Shown in pieces: positions 1 through 9,343 of a stretch of 64,000 bases of DNA. The stretch spans positions 1-64,000 of the forward strand of contig CAVSBU010000004.1 in assembly GCA_963726215.1 (NCBI GenBank), in the 5' to 3' direction. The translations under genes and the position numbers were made by a program. Under the pieces are notes generated by a model. That model was not told where the DNA came from. It worked only from the letters and a program-made list of their open reading frames with translations, and searched no databases. This stretch comes from 9FT-COMBO-48-23 sp963726215. Lineage in GTDB: Bacteria; Chloroflexota; Dehalococcoidia; GIF9; UBA5629. Each line of letters begins with the position of its first letter. The stretch's first letter is position 1.

Positions 1-2
1 TG

Positions 3-1151
3 ATTCCCCTTAAGGGCGGAATCGTAATGGATATGAAGAGGATGGACAAGATACTGGAAGTAAATGAGGGCGCTAGATACGTTGTTGTTGAAGGTGGCGT
101 TACCCACGGTGCATTGAGAGAATATTTAAAGGAACATCATCCCAATCTAAGGAATAGCCTTCCTGAGTCACCGCCAATAACAACCATAGCCGCAAATGTT
201 GTAATACATGGACAGGGGCGCCTGACGAACCAATACGGGTTCAATTCCGACATGGTTAGTGGTCTGGAAGTCGTATTGCCAACAGGAGAGGTTTGCAAAA
301 TTGGTTCGTGTTCTGTGGGTCCGTACTGGTTCTCGAAAGGGCCTCCACTGCCTGATTTGTCTGGACTGTTTCTGGGATGGCTTGGTACCACGGGCATCCT
401 CACAAAGGTGGGTTTAAAGCTTTATCCTAAAAAGAAGATAAAGGACCTTGAAATATTCGTGACGGATAAAGAAGACTTAGTCCCGGACATCATATTCAAG
501 ATTACCCATACTGAGATGGTAGAAGACCTGGCTATTTGGGCGCAGGAACGGCCGCTGATGTTCAGAGGTAACTATCATATTAACATTTTCTTAACCGCCG
601 ACTCAGAAGACGAGCTCGAGATGAAGAGGAAGATGGTATATGATTCGGTTCAAGAGTATGTTGATAGCAAGGATGCCGGGTTTATGACCATCAATCTGGA
701 TATGAGGCGTGACTTTATGGATAACCCGCAGAAAAGCATGACGGCGTTTGCCGATGTCAGAAGAGGTGGCGGTTTCGAATATGCCGGGCCGATTATTCCC
801 ATGGAGCTGTATCCGGAATGTGCCAGAAAGGTGGCGGAGCTGGCCGTTAAATACAGGGTAGTATACGGCGGCTCTGGTCGAATTATTCATGGAGGCCATT
901 GCATGATGTTCTCATTTGCATATACGTTCAATCGGGCAGATCTGGACGAGATGGGTAGAGCCAGGAAAGCTTTGCATGAGGCGGCTGAGTTTGTTGCAGA
1001 TAAAGGCGGGGTTCTCTGGAAGCCAAACATAGACGAACAGAAGATAATGATGGAGAGGATGGACCCAAATACACTGAAGCTCATGATGGATATCAAAAGG
1101 CTCCTGGACCCTAACGGAATCATGAATCCAGGAAATTGGGAGGCGAAATAA
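3..1151 (+). CDS. FAD-linked oxidase, GlcD-like (5' end outside window)
   Basis: Flavin-dependent oxidoreductase of the FAD-binding type 4 / FAD-oxidase C-terminal family (glycolate oxidase GlcD and relatives). The reading frame is open to the window edge, and codons upstream of the first ATG (position 27) read IPLKGGIV, a typical continuation of the FAD-binding domain. ATG27 is therefore internal and the gene is cut by the window. The C terminus ends in LLDPNGIMNPGNW, the usual end of FAD-oxidase C domains. The stop codon overlaps the start of the next gene, an Fe-S/CCG protein, so the two are probably subunits of one 2-hydroxyacid or alcohol oxidoreductase. The substrate cannot be told from sequence. 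Confidence 0.85.
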   Translation: MPLKGGIVMDMKRMDKILEVNEGARYVVVEGGVTHGALREYLKEHHPNLRNSLPESPPITTIAANVVIHGQGRLTNQYGFNSDMVSGLEVVLPTGEVCKIGSCSVGPYWFSKGPPLPDLSGLFLGWLGTTGILTKVGLKLYPKKKIKDLEIFVTDKEDLVPDIIFKITHTEMVEDLAIWAQERPLMFRGNYHINIFLTADSEDELEMKRKMVYDSVQEYVDSKDAGFMTINLDMRRDFMDNPQKSMTAFADVRRGGGFEYAGPIIPMELYPECARKVAELAVKYRVVYGGSGRIIHGGHCMMFSFAYTFNRADLDEMGRARKALHEAAEFVADKGGVLWKPNIDEQKIMMERMDPNTLKLMMDIKRLLDPNGIMNPGNWEAK

Positions 1152-2312
1152 TGCAACAGCAGGACTATGTCAGCCAAATCCACAGATGTTTTAGATGCGG
1201 CTATTGCAAATTCCCTACCGATTACTCGTCATTCAATTGCCCTCCTTACAGAAGGTTCAGATTTGATACCTATTCCACAGGTGGGCGGTTATGGCTCATT
1301 TATGCCTGGCTGAAGGGTGAAATCGAGTGGTCGGAACACCTTGCGGAAGTCCTGTACACGTGCACAACCTGTAAGAATTGCACTGAGCAATGCCCGATGA
1401 GGTTTGCTCCCGATATTGTTGACTGGATAGTGGGGGCCAGGAGTGATATGGTTGAAAAGGGCAGGATACCGCCGCGGGTAGCACACTTTTTCGAGGCTGT
1501 TTACGGCTATGGGAATCCTCTGAAGCTGCTCAGGAGCGACCGGGCTGCCTGGGCTAACGGCACGAAGATGTATGCTCCTGGCGACGAATATCTTTTGTAT
1601 GTGGGATGTCTGGGCTCGTACGATGAGAACGGGCAGAAAATGGCCAGGAGCCTTGTTGATGTGTTTAACGCAGCCGGAGTTTCCTTCGGAATCCTGGGTA
1701 GTGATGAGGAGTGCTGCGGCAACGAGGTCTACATGCTGGGTGAGATGGGGCTGTTTCAGACTTTGGTTGAGAAGAATAACCAGAAATTCAAGGAGCTCGG
1801 TGTAAAGAAGATAGTCACAATTTGCCCCCATGGTTACAACGCCATGAAAAACCGCTATCCGGCATTAGGTGCCAGCTTCGAGGTATATCACTATACCCAG
1901 CTCCTGGCTGATTTGGTCAAGGAAAACAAGGTAAAACCTTCTCGAAATAAGGCAAAGGTCACTTATCAGGACCCGTGTTTCCTTGGCCGGTATAACAAAA
2001 TATACGAAGAGCCGAGGCAGATATTGCGGAGCATCCCTGGTGCTTGAGCTGGTGGAGATGGAGAAAAATAGAGCCGATGCTTTCTGCTGTGGTGGAGGTA
2101 GTGGCAATTTCATTATGGACCTACTGGCAGGAGGCGAGGAAAGCCCGGCGCGTGTCAGGGTTAGAGAAGCCTATGCCACTGGTGCTGACACTTTGGCGGT
2201 TGCCTGTCCCAGCTGTATGACGATGTTCACCGATGCTGTGAAAACCGAAGATCTGGATGGAAAACTTGCGGTTAAGGACATTTCCCAAATCGTTAAAGAG
2301 TCGTTGTCATAG
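1151..2312 (+). CDS. Fe-S oxidoreductase with CCG domains, GlcF/HdrD-like (frameshifted)
   Basis: Electron-transfer subunit partnering the upstream flavoprotein. The start ATG at 1151 shares one base with the previous stop and has GGAGG eight bases before it. Two ferredoxin-type cysteine clusters (CFRCGYC near residue 13, CTTCKNCTEQCP near residue 75) are followed by two cysteine-rich CCG domains (DEECCGNE, CPHG, DPCFLGRY, FCCGGGSGNF, CPSC). The frame breaks at about 2040: after RSIPG the protein continues as LELVEMEKNRADAFCCGGG one frame on, equivalent to one extra base near 2042. Both halves keep full motifs, so a sequencing error is more likely than a dead gene. The family includes GlcF, LutA and HdrD-like subunits. 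Confidence 0.8.
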
Positions 2313-2431
2313 AAGCGTTTGACTTACGTTAAATAGGACCGCTTGCTTTGCTTAACGGCTATGGTTATATATTTACCATTAACCAGCAGCAACTTGAAAT
2401 ACGAACTAGATATAGAACAGGAGAAAAATTA

Positions 2432-2831
2432 ATGAAAATAGCAGTAATATCCGATGATGGCACCACTCATCAGCCAGCACTTTGGCCGTGCACCGTACTA
2501 CGTGGTAGTTACGGCTGAAAACGGCAAAGTGGCAAATAAAGAGAGGAGGGACAAGGCGGGACATCATACCTTTGCCGGTCAGCACGGAGAACATCATGAA
2601 ACCGGCGGACGGCACGGCTTCGATGCCGACGCGCAGGCAAGGCATGCCGGCATGATGAGCAATATCACCGACTGCCAAGTGCTGATCGCCGGCGGCATGG
2701 GCATGGGTGCCTACGAGAGCCTCAAAAGCCGCGGCATCGAGACTATAATCACCGACGTCTCCGGCATCGATGACGCGGTCAAGCTTTACCTTGAAGGCAA
2801 GTTACCCAACCTCAAGGAGCGACTGCACTAA
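2432..2831 (+). CDS. NifX/NifB-type dinitrogenase cofactor-domain protein with His-rich loop (frameshifted)
   Basis: Small protein of the dinitrogenase iron-molybdenum cofactor (NifX/NafY-like) family. The start ATG at 2432 follows AGGAG and gives MKIAVISDDG; the frame then breaks near 2465 and resumes as ISQHFGRAPYYVVV, the family hallmark. One surplus base explains the break. A histidine-rich stretch (residues about 44-68, with HH, HGEHHE and RHGF) lies between the two halves of the fold, and AGGMGMGAYESL follows. Single-domain members without nif genes are common in anaerobes and are thought to bind Fe-S or metal cofactors; the role here is not known. It precedes an MBL-fold gene. Confidence 0.75.
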
Positions 2832-2851
2832 CTAAAGGCAGGAGTCGAGTC

Positions 2852-3686
2852 ATAGAAATCAGAATAACGACCTTATGTGAAAATACGGCCAATTATGGGC
2901 TCCTGGCAGAGTGGGGACTCAGCATCCTGGTCCAGGTGGATGGCATAAAAATCCTGATGGACACGGGGTTGAGTTCCACGGTAACCCAAAACGCTCATGT
3001 GCTGGGAATCGACCTGTCCACGATTGACAGGATAGTACTGAGCCACGGTCATGCCGACCATACGGGCGGATTACGCGAGGTGCTAAGGATAAAGAAAAAA
3101 GTCGAGATAATTGCGCATCCTGATATCTGGGCCTCGAAATACACTCGCCGTGATACACAGACACGGGAACGATACATCGGCATTCCTTTTTCACGGGAAG
3201 AACTGGAAAGCCTGGGGGCACGGTTTAGATTGACCAAAGAGCCGGTCCGCATAAGTAAACACACCATGACTACCGGGGAGATTCTCGATGGTTTCGGATT
3301 ATGAATACGTGGAGGATAACCTCTTTGTAAAAAAAGATAGCCTCCTCAGTCAGGATCCATTGTTAGACGACCTTGCCTTGGTGATTGACACCGATTTTGG
3401 CCTGGTTGTCATACTGGGTTGCGCACACCGTGGTATGATTAACACCTTGCGCCATGCCCAAAAACTGACCGGTAAAAAGTCGGTTTACGCCGCTATCGGG
3501 GGCACCCACCTCATGAGGGCCTCGGACGACAGGATGGATAAGACCGTTAATGACCTGAAAGATATGGGTATCAAGAAACTGGGAGTATCGCACTGCACCG
3601 GCTTTCCTGCCCAGTCGCGGCTATTTCAAGAGTTTGGAGACGCCTTCTTTCTCAACAACGCAGGGACACGGATTGTCTTGCCTTAG
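2852..3686 (+). CDS. MBL-fold metallohydrolase, MptA-like (frameshifted; odd start)
   Basis: Metallo-beta-lactamase-fold protein close to the family annotated as 7,8-dihydropterin-6-methyl-4-aminobenzene phosphate synthase-like hydrolases. The protein reads IEIRITTLCENTANYGLLAEWG, then LMDTG, the metal motif SHGHADHTGG, later LGCAHRGMINTL and GGTHLM. No ATG, GTG or TTG sits at the expected start: the codon after AGGAG is ATA (2852), where relatives have ATG, so either a miscalled base or a rare start. The frame breaks near 3287 (GEILDG then VSDYEYVEDNLFVKKD), again one surplus base. It follows the NifX-like gene by 20 bases and is probably co-transcribed. Confidence 0.75.
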
Positions 3687-3704
3687 ACATGATGGAGACA
3701 TGAC

Positions 3705-3977
3705 ATGCTCGAACTTGAATTGGTCCCCACTTTGTCTCAATGTATCGAGACGGTAGCTAGGAAGCGGCACGAAGAAACAGTGAGGCAATTACTGACATTC
3801 GGGAAACATAATCAAAAGCTGCTCCAAACCTCGGCGCTTCTAAAGAATTTCCTGGAAACGGCGGATTTCAAGAAACTTCGTGCGGAGTCGGAAGCGCTTC
3901 TTACCGAGGGGCGAGAGGTCAAGTTCGCACTGCGGTTTGACAGTGGCACTTTGGCATATGAGATGCGGCTGGACTAA
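3705..3977 (+). CDS. Small helical hypothetical protein
   Basis: A 90-residue protein I do not recognise. The ATG is preceded by GGAG eight bases upstream, and the gene follows the MBL-fold gene by 18 bases, so it is probably part of the same transcript. Composition is rich in Leu, Glu, Lys and Arg and suggests two or three amphipathic helices, with no cysteines clustered and no membrane segment. The small GTG-start gene downstream begins 24 bases later. Confidence 0.6.
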   Translation: MLELELVPTLSQCIETVARKRHEETVRQLLTFGKHNQKLLQTSALLKNFLETADFKKLRAESEALLTEGREVKFALRFDSGTLAYEMRLD

Positions 3978-4001
3978 AATTAATTACGGTGGAGGTGCTA
4001 A

Positions 4002-4166
4002 GTGGCAGATAAACACAAAGGGCGGCGTGTGGTACCTTGTCCACTATGTAAGCAAAAATTACCAATTGAATGGCATGATATCAAAATCCCGTCACATACT
4101 AACCCTAAGTCTCTATCTGTGCAATGCCCGGCATCGGGTGTGAAAATAGTTATAACGTTCCCATAG
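4002..4166 (+). CDS. Small putative zinc-ribbon protein (GTG start)
   Basis: A 54-residue open frame starting with GTG at 4002, preceded by a perfect GGAGGT at 3991-3996. The predicted product begins MADKHKGRRVVPCPLCKQ and carries a CPLC knuckle near residue 13 and a further CPASG near residue 43. That is half of a classical zinc ribbon, with only three cysteines visible. It follows the preceding small gene by 24 bases. Good ribosome-binding site and spacing support it; the function is unknown. Confidence 0.6.
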   Translation: MADKHKGRRVVPCPLCKQKLPIEWHDIKIPSHTNPKSLSVQCPASGVKIVITFP

Positions 4167-4588
4167 CTTACATCATCGCTGCTATAGTAACGATTCCTTG
4201 TAGCTTGGTGGTGACATTTTCCCTAGACGATAGTCGGAATCCGTCCAGTGCGACCGACCCGATTGGATTTTAAATTGTCATCCTAGTGTAATCTCAAGCA
4301 ATGGCCATGGATGATCAAGAGATGCTGTATAGGTGGGATAAGTGATTTCTTGTAAAAGAGAGGTTCGGAATGTGTAGTGATTGGTTGGGTTGAGGCATTA
4401 ACACATATAACCATCAAGGACTACCACCTAACCTCCAGTCTGAGCACTCAACAAATCTTAAAGAAAGAAGATATCAATAACTGACCAAAGACTGACCAGT
4501 TGTTGACCAGGAAATGACGTGAAAGTGCCTCCCGATTAGGGTATCAGTTTTGTTAAATGATTCCCAGAGGGGTTACTTGAATGGTTGC
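4167..4588. other. Intergenic region with TGACCA repeats
   Basis: About 420 bases with no supportable gene. Near 4482-4510 three copies of TGACCA/TGACCAG occur within 30 bases (spaced about 10-11 bases, one helical turn). This could be a protein-binding array or chance. No hairpin terminator or known RNA was recognised. Confidence 0.4.
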
Positions 4589-4660
4589 AGCCAGCGGTCA
4601 GAGTCGAACTGACGACCGGCGGTTTACGAAACCGCTGCTCTACCACTGAGCTACGCTGGC
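4589..4660 (-). tRNA. tRNA-Thr (anticodon CGU)
   Basis: On the minus strand a complete cloverleaf can be drawn. The acceptor stem GCCAGCG pairs with CGCTGGC, the D arm has the AGCTCAGTGGTAGAGC core, the anticodon stem GCGGT/ACCGC holds loop TTCGTAA (anticodon CGT, reads ACG), and the T arm GTCAG-TTCGACT-CTGAC is perfect. The CCA end is not encoded. The 72-nt length is normal. Confidence 0.93.
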
Positions 4661-4857
4661 ATACAGGCGATATTATATTTAGAATTTGATGAAAATGGGC
4701 AATTCCTCACTGTCGATACTCGAATTTGGCTTAACAATTTATTTAATCCGTTTTGATTCTTTTATGTTCCTGCGAACTTTAAATATGCCAGATAAGCCAG
4801 TAAAAGGCCAATAATAATCCAGATTACCAGTCTGGGTTACATGTCAAATAATTTTCT

Positions 4858-5379
4858 TTACTTGATTTTATCTTTTTCCAAATGAGCCAATATTTTTAAG
4901 ATGAGTTCATTTTGGTTTTCCAGATGCATAAGAATAGCTTCAATTTCCCTTTCTGCTTTGGTGTTTACTTCAAAGTCAGCTTCGGCTCTTTTTTCAGCAT
5001 GACGGCCCTGAAGATTTTGTCCTACCATGATTAAAGGCATCAAAAAAATCTGAATCATGTTTGAAATAAAGAGCCAGAGGGCAAAAGCCGGCAGCGGGTC
5101 GAATCTTAAGTTATGTGGCGCGATGGTATTCCAACCTAACCAAAATAATGTCCAGGAGAAAATAATAAGAAAGAATCCCATTGTCCCAACACGGTCAGTA
5201 ATCCAAATAGCGAGTCTTTCAAGAGGAGTTAAACTTCTCTTATGTTCGATATTAATATTTCGTAGCGGCTTTCGTAGCTTTTTCAGCTCTTGCAGAGTTA
5301 ATGGATGTGATTTATGAGATACCTTTTGATCGCCGGTTACTAAATCAGAATTACCCATTTTTCTATTTCTGTTTACCAT
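4858..5379 (-). CDS. DUF1003 family membrane protein
   Basis: A 173-residue protein matching the DUF1003 pattern: a basic N terminus, then LTPLERLAIWITDRVGTMGFFLI, a first membrane segment (about residues 66-85, FFLIIFSWTLFWLGWN), the conserved FDPLPAFALWLFISN and a second membrane segment (about 98-118) with MIQIFLMPLIMVGQN, followed by a charged helical tail. The function of the family is unknown. The start is preceded on the minus strand by AGGAGG. It stands alone, next to the tRNA gene. Confidence 0.85.
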   Translation of the reverse strand: MVNRNRKMGNSDLVTGDQKVSHKSHPLTLQELKKLRKPLRNINIEHKRSLTPLERLAIWITDRVGTMGFFLIIFSWTLFWLGWNTIAPHNLRFDPLPAFALWLFISNMIQIFLMPLIMVGQNLQGRHAEKRAEADFEVNTKAEREIEAILMHLENQNELILKILAHLEKDKIK

Positions 5380-5510
5380 TCTTTACCTCCTTTGGTTTTC
5401 TTTCCCTTGTAATTAAACTCAAGGCTACCCAGTCACGTCCTATCATCTTTCATCTTGCTTGTCTAATAAGCTAAGGCAATTGCTGTCTTCATCTTAACCT
5501 GTAGATTTGG

Positions 5511-6242
5511 TTACTTGGCAGCCAAGAGTGCGCGGACTTCTGCAGGGGTTAGCTCACGGGTGGCGCCTTCCTTAAGGTTGCCCAGGTTAAGGCTTCCCAT
5601 CCTGATGCGCTTGATGGCCAGGACCTGATAACCGAGATTTGCCAGCATGCGGCGTACCTGCCGCTTCCTGCCCTCGTGCATGGTTATGCTGTAGTTAAAC
5701 GGCGGCGGTGATTTTATCTCTTTGACAACGACGGGATAGGTCATGCCATCCTCAAGCTCAAAGCCCTTCTCCAGCTTTCTTTTCTCGTCCGGCTTGAGCG
5801 TGCCGTCTATATGAATCAGGTACTCTTTCTCATGTTCGAACTTGGGGTGCGTAAGCCGGTAGGTAAGCTCGCCGTCGTTGGTCAAAAGCAAAAGCCCGGT
5901 GCTGTCTTTATCCAAACGCCCCACGGGATATAACCTCAGGTGGCGATATTTCTCAGGCAGAATGTCCAGAACCGTCTTGCGGCCTCGCTCATCGCTGGTA
6001 GTGGTTATGATGCCCGCCGGCTTGTTGACCATCAGATAGACCGTACGCCTTGGCTTGAGGTCAACCAGTTTGCCATGCACCGAGACGCGGTCGGTCTCCG
6101 GATTCACCGGATGGCGGAAGTTCTCAACCGGCTCGCCGTTCACCTCCACCCTGCCATTTTTTATGGCATCGGCTATCCGCCTTCTGGAGCCAACTCCAGC
6201 CTCAGTCAGAGCTTTAAGCAGCGGCACTGATGACGTATTCAT
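5511..6242 (-). CDS. Pseudouridine synthase, RluB/RsuA family
   Basis: Modifies uridine to pseudouridine in rRNA. An N-terminal S4 RNA-binding domain (residues about 8-60, LLKALTEAGVGSRRRIADAI) is followed by the RsuA/RluB catalytic domain with the active-site motif GRLDKDSTGLLLLTNDG (catalytic Asp about residue 108) and the C-terminal EGRKRQVRRML motif. The 243-residue length is normal. RluB, RluE, RluF and RsuA are hard to separate by eye; RluB (23S, helix 80) is the usual assignment for this length. Confidence 0.88.
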   Translation of the reverse strand: MNTSSVPLLKALTEAGVGSRRRIADAIKNGRVEVNGEPVENFRHPVNPETDRVSVHGKLVDLKPRRTVYLMVNKPAGIITTTSDERGRKTVLDILPEKYRHLRLYPVGRLDKDSTGLLLLTNDGELTYRLTHPKFEHEKEYLIHIDGTLKPDEKRKLEKGFELEDGMTYPVVVKEIKSPPPFNYSITMHEGRKRQVRRMLANLGYQVLAIKRIRMGSLNLGNLKEGATRELTPAEVRALLAAK

Positions 6243-6299
6243 TTACTTACAAGGCTAGGTTAACCCAACGAAACGATATACGTCAAATTGAATATTAAG

Positions 6300-6365
6300 G
6301 TGAGATTCTTCGCTGCGCTCAGAATGACGATAGGGATCAGAATGAGCGGGTAGAATGACAGGTAG
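6300..6365. repeat. Dispersed repeat, CATTCTGAG type
   Basis: Contains the inverted unit GATTCTTCGCTGCGCTCAGAATGAC and trailing partial copies. The same words recur at 52.1-52.2 kb and 62.5-62.6 kb. This kind of intergenic repeat is common in environmental Chloroflexota and other genomes; it is not coding. Confidence 0.7.
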
Positions 6366-6460
6366 TTGACCACTGGACATTCCAAGCCCCTTGTGGTAAA
6401 TAGTAGTATTAGGAATTGAAATACCAACTAGGACAAGAATAAATTAAAGGAGGGTAACAA

Positions 6461-6797
6461 ATGACAGACAACAAGACATGGATGCCAATGGTGGCCGGGA
6501 TACTGGACATAATCGCTGGTAGCTTGGGCATAATACTGGCTATTACACTTATTTTTGTCGGTGGTCGCTCATGCGATTTGTGCCGGACGTACCCCCATAT
6601 TCTAGTTCCTATTTTCACCGCGCTGTCTTTACCATTTGCCATAGTCGGAATACTGGCTATAGTAGGCGGCGTATATGCATTGCGAAGGAAAATCTGGGGC
6701 TTGGCTCTGGCCGGCTCTATCGCTGCCTTCTTCCCCTCGTCTGGCTCTGGTAGCAGCTATCGTTTTTACAGCATTATCGAAGAACGAGTTCGAATAG
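6461..6797 (+). CDS. Small integral membrane protein (frameshifted)
   Basis: A short protein with three or four membrane segments: residues about 8-30 (MVAGILDIIAGSLGIILAIT), about 48-70 (VPIFTALSLPFAIVGILAIV) and about 78-95 (GLALAGSIAAF). The frame breaks near 6735. In the next frame the text continues LALVAAIVFTALSKNEFE and stops at 6797, a natural end; the long alternative tail to 6988 is composition-poor and antisense to the next gene. The start ATG has AAAGGAGG upstream. The pattern resembles small DUF4064-like membrane proteins; the function is unknown. Confidence 0.65.
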
Positions 6798-6812
6798 CGC
6801 TTAGACAACCGG

Positions 6813-8075
6813 CTATTTGTGCCACAGCTGCATATGCTGTCTCTGCGCTTCGGTCACTATTCCCTTGGCAAAGTTTTTATCATAGAAATCCAGGTCCAAA
6901 TGATGGACCTGCAGCCAGACCGGCAGCAATTTGGTATCGGTGGTCGCCGGAAATCTGCCGTAGGTCTCATAGACATAAGTACAAATAGCCTTGACCTGGT
7001 CTATAGACGTCTTTGATGGAATGTTGAAGTCCGACTGAATCGTCTTCCAATCTTTGAATGATTTGACTCCTTTATATTCAGCAGTATGGGAACCACCGCG
7101 GCCGAATTTCTTCTCGACAAGGCGTCCACAGCCTCATTCATATCTTTGTAATAAGGCGGGCAATAGGCTTCGAAAACTTTATCCAGACCGACTGGATTAG
7201 GCCTGCCGTCTTTCCCTATCTGCGCCCGGAAACCGAGCCCTTTGCTCATGGGCGTGATGCCCAGCATTATCTGTCCGGTGTAGCCGCCGAACATCACCGC
7301 GCCGAGCCCCATGGCTTCGGCAACAAGATGTATATTCTCCAGTATGAGATATGCCGGGGCCAGATTACTCAGCATCAGGCTATTTTCAAATGACGCCAGA
7401 GGAACCTGCGGACCTTTCAGCTTGCCGGCATCAATCCACTGCTGTAACCCGGCTGACTGCCCTTTCATGTCATCGAACATTTTGTAACCATAGCCTTCAA
7501 CTTCGAAGATAGCCGAGTAAAAAGTTAATATACTCCTCCGACTGGTCGATAATGGGAATGAAAACAGTGGTACCCGGCTGGTTAGTATTCCAGTGCATGA
7601 CGCCTAACAGGGCTCTGGGCACAAACTCCACCCTCTCATCCAGGACCTTAATGCAATCCTCCTTGTAGTAGGTCATTATCCTTTCCCGGTCGGCTTCGGT
7701 GTCTATTTCCACGGGTTTAGTTGCCTTTTTGGGGTCATAGACAAAGGTGCCGTTGTCGTTGGTGAAGAACAACTTAGCATTATGGACGTTACTGGGATAA
7801 GGAGTAGCTCTGCCCAACCAGGTGCCAAAAGCGCTGCCGCCGATTTTCGTTGACAGGTCGCCGGTAATGCTTCCGGTTATCCCGGCTCCCGACCAGCAAA
7901 GTATAGCTGTCTCGATGTCATTGAGCGGAACGGCCGGCTGCTTAGAAGCATACTGCATGGCGCCCTCGGGTAAAGTGCAACCCAGAGGAAATCTTCGTGA
8001 CCTCCGGCGGGCTATGGCTTCCAGAATAGGATATTTAAAAACCTGCTTTACTTCGTCTCTATCAGCTATGCCCAT
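6813..8075 (-). CDS. Nitroreductase-like protein (two frameshifts)
   Basis: A protein of about 420 residues read on the minus strand across two frame breaks (near 7505 and near 7103), each equivalent to one surplus base. Start ATG 8075 is chosen because AAAGGAG lies at the right distance, not the in-frame ATG at 8096. The N-terminal part has the IARRRSRRFPLG and LNDIETAILCWSGAGITG pattern of SagB/nitroreductase-fold enzymes, and the middle has LILENIHLVAEAMGLGAVMFGG, like the second nitroreductase motif. The C-terminal 130 residues (KFGRGGSHTAEYKG to HMQLWHK) are unfamiliar. Flavin binding is inferred only. It converges with the small membrane gene, 15 bases apart. Confidence 0.6.
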
Positions 8076-8159
8076 GTCTATATTTTCTCCTTTCAAATGC
8101 GCCTTTCCCCGTCAAATTACATTAAATCAGTTTCTGCGTCAAGCAGACCAAAATTTAAT

Positions 8160-8189
8160 TTGTCTCAAAGAACGATGCCCTGATATAAT
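8160..8189 (+). promoter_or_regulatory. Sigma70-like promoter
   Basis: TTGTCT (8160-8165), 18-base spacer, TATAAT (8184-8189), pointing at the MBL-fold gene 60 bases downstream. Confidence 0.55.
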
Positions 8190-8248
8190 ACCGCCTCGTA
8201 CAAGATTACATAACCATACCACCACAAAGGAAACAACGAGGAGTCGAC

Positions 8249-9181
8249 ATGTGGATCAGAGAGCCGGGAAAAGTCACCGAAAGGTTAGATTTTTTAGGCG
8301 CAAGGGAAAATTGCCTGTACTTGCTCAGAGGCAATGACATGATGATTATCGGCGGTGGAATGAGCTGGATAGTACCATCTCTGGAAACACAGTTCTCAAA
8401 AATGGATTTCGAGCCCAAAAAGCTTAAGTACCTGGTGGTTTCCCACTCCCACTTCGACCACTGCGGGGCTGTGCCTTATGTGAAAAAGAAATTTCCGCAT
8501 ATCCAGATACTTGCCTCGGCGTACGCTGAAAAGATTTTTGCCAAGGAGAAGGCGGTGAATTTCATCGCTGTTACCAATAAGTACGCGATTGACAGGCTGG
8601 GATTGCAAAGTGAATATGAGAAGTTGGATTTGAAATTCGACGGAATCCATGTTGACCGCATCATCACGGAAAAAGACATCATAGACCTTGGCGACGGCAT
8701 AGAAGTGCACTTCCTGGAAGTGCCAGGGCACACCCAGTGTTCCATTGCCGCGTATGTCCCGAAGTTGAAAGCTCTGTTTCCAGCGGATGCGGCACCACCA
8801 CCAACGGACGATGAAGACACAATATTCTTCCCCGGACCGCAATATAACTTCGGCATGTATAAACAATCAATGGAAAGACTGGCTAGCCTCGAAGTTGAAA
8901 TATTTGCCTCCGAGCATTACGGCGTTGTCACCGGTGTCCAGGCTGGGCAATTATTACAAGACGGGCTAAGACAAACGGAAAGATTCCGGAACCGCATTAT
9001 CGAGATGTACCAACAGACAAGAGATTTCGACGAGACAATTCAAAAAGCTGCTGCTGAAATCCTGGCGAGGAACGAATTCGATTTTATGGGCATGAGCAGG
9101 GAACTGCAGCTAATGGTTTTAAGCACTGCAATACGCAGGATACTGGAATACGCCGGGCTCATCGACAAACCGGCGCCATAA
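8249..9181 (+). CDS. MBL-fold metallohydrolase
   Basis: A 310-residue intact metallo-beta-lactamase-fold protein. The metal-binding signature SHSHFDHCG is at about residue 70, followed by GHTQCS near residue 165, PADAAPPPTDDED (acidic metal ligand region) near 181 and SEHYG near 230. The C-terminal 70 residues are helical and family specific. The start has GAGGAG seven bases upstream and a promoter 60 bases before it. The substrate is unknown; the fold covers hydrolases and flavodiiron-like oxidoreductases, but no flavodoxin part is present. Confidence 0.8.
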   Translation: MWIREPGKVTERLDFLGARENCLYLLRGNDMMIIGGGMSWIVPSLETQFSKMDFEPKKLKYLVVSHSHFDHCGAVPYVKKKFPHIQILASAYAEKIFAKEKAVNFIAVTNKYAIDRLGLQSEYEKLDLKFDGIHVDRIITEKDIIDLGDGIEVHFLEVPGHTQCSIAAYVPKLKALFPADAAPPPTDDEDTIFFPGPQYNFGMYKQSMERLASLEVEIFASEHYGVVTGVQAGQLLQDGLRQTERFRNRIIEMYQQTRDFDETIQKAAAEILARNEFDFMGMSRELQLMVLSTAIRRILEYAGLIDKPAP

Positions 9182-9189
9182 CCGGCTTT

Positions 9190-9340
9190 CCGTCATTGAT
9201 GAGATCCTTCGGTCGTAGCCCAAGACAGACAGACCTGAAGGACCGTCCCTACAACCCCCCACCGAGATTGCCACGGCACTACGTTCCTCGCAATGACACA
9301 AAGGAACGGAGTGCTCCGTACCGAGGATTGCTCCACAGTC
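9190..9340. repeat. Dispersed repeat, GAGATTGCCACG...CTCGCAATGAC type
   Basis: Intergenic stretch carrying GAGATTGCCACGGCAC and CCTCGCAATGACA, a known style of dispersed genomic repeat with imperfect dyad symmetry. A worn copy appears near 34070-34125. Non-coding. Confidence 0.55.
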
Positions 9341-9343
9341 ACG

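Noticed and set aside
6798..6988. Long plus-strand tail of the small membrane protein
   Set aside because: It is antisense to the C-terminal region of the nitroreductase-like gene and lacks the hydrophobic pattern; the stop at 6797 in the next frame is natural.
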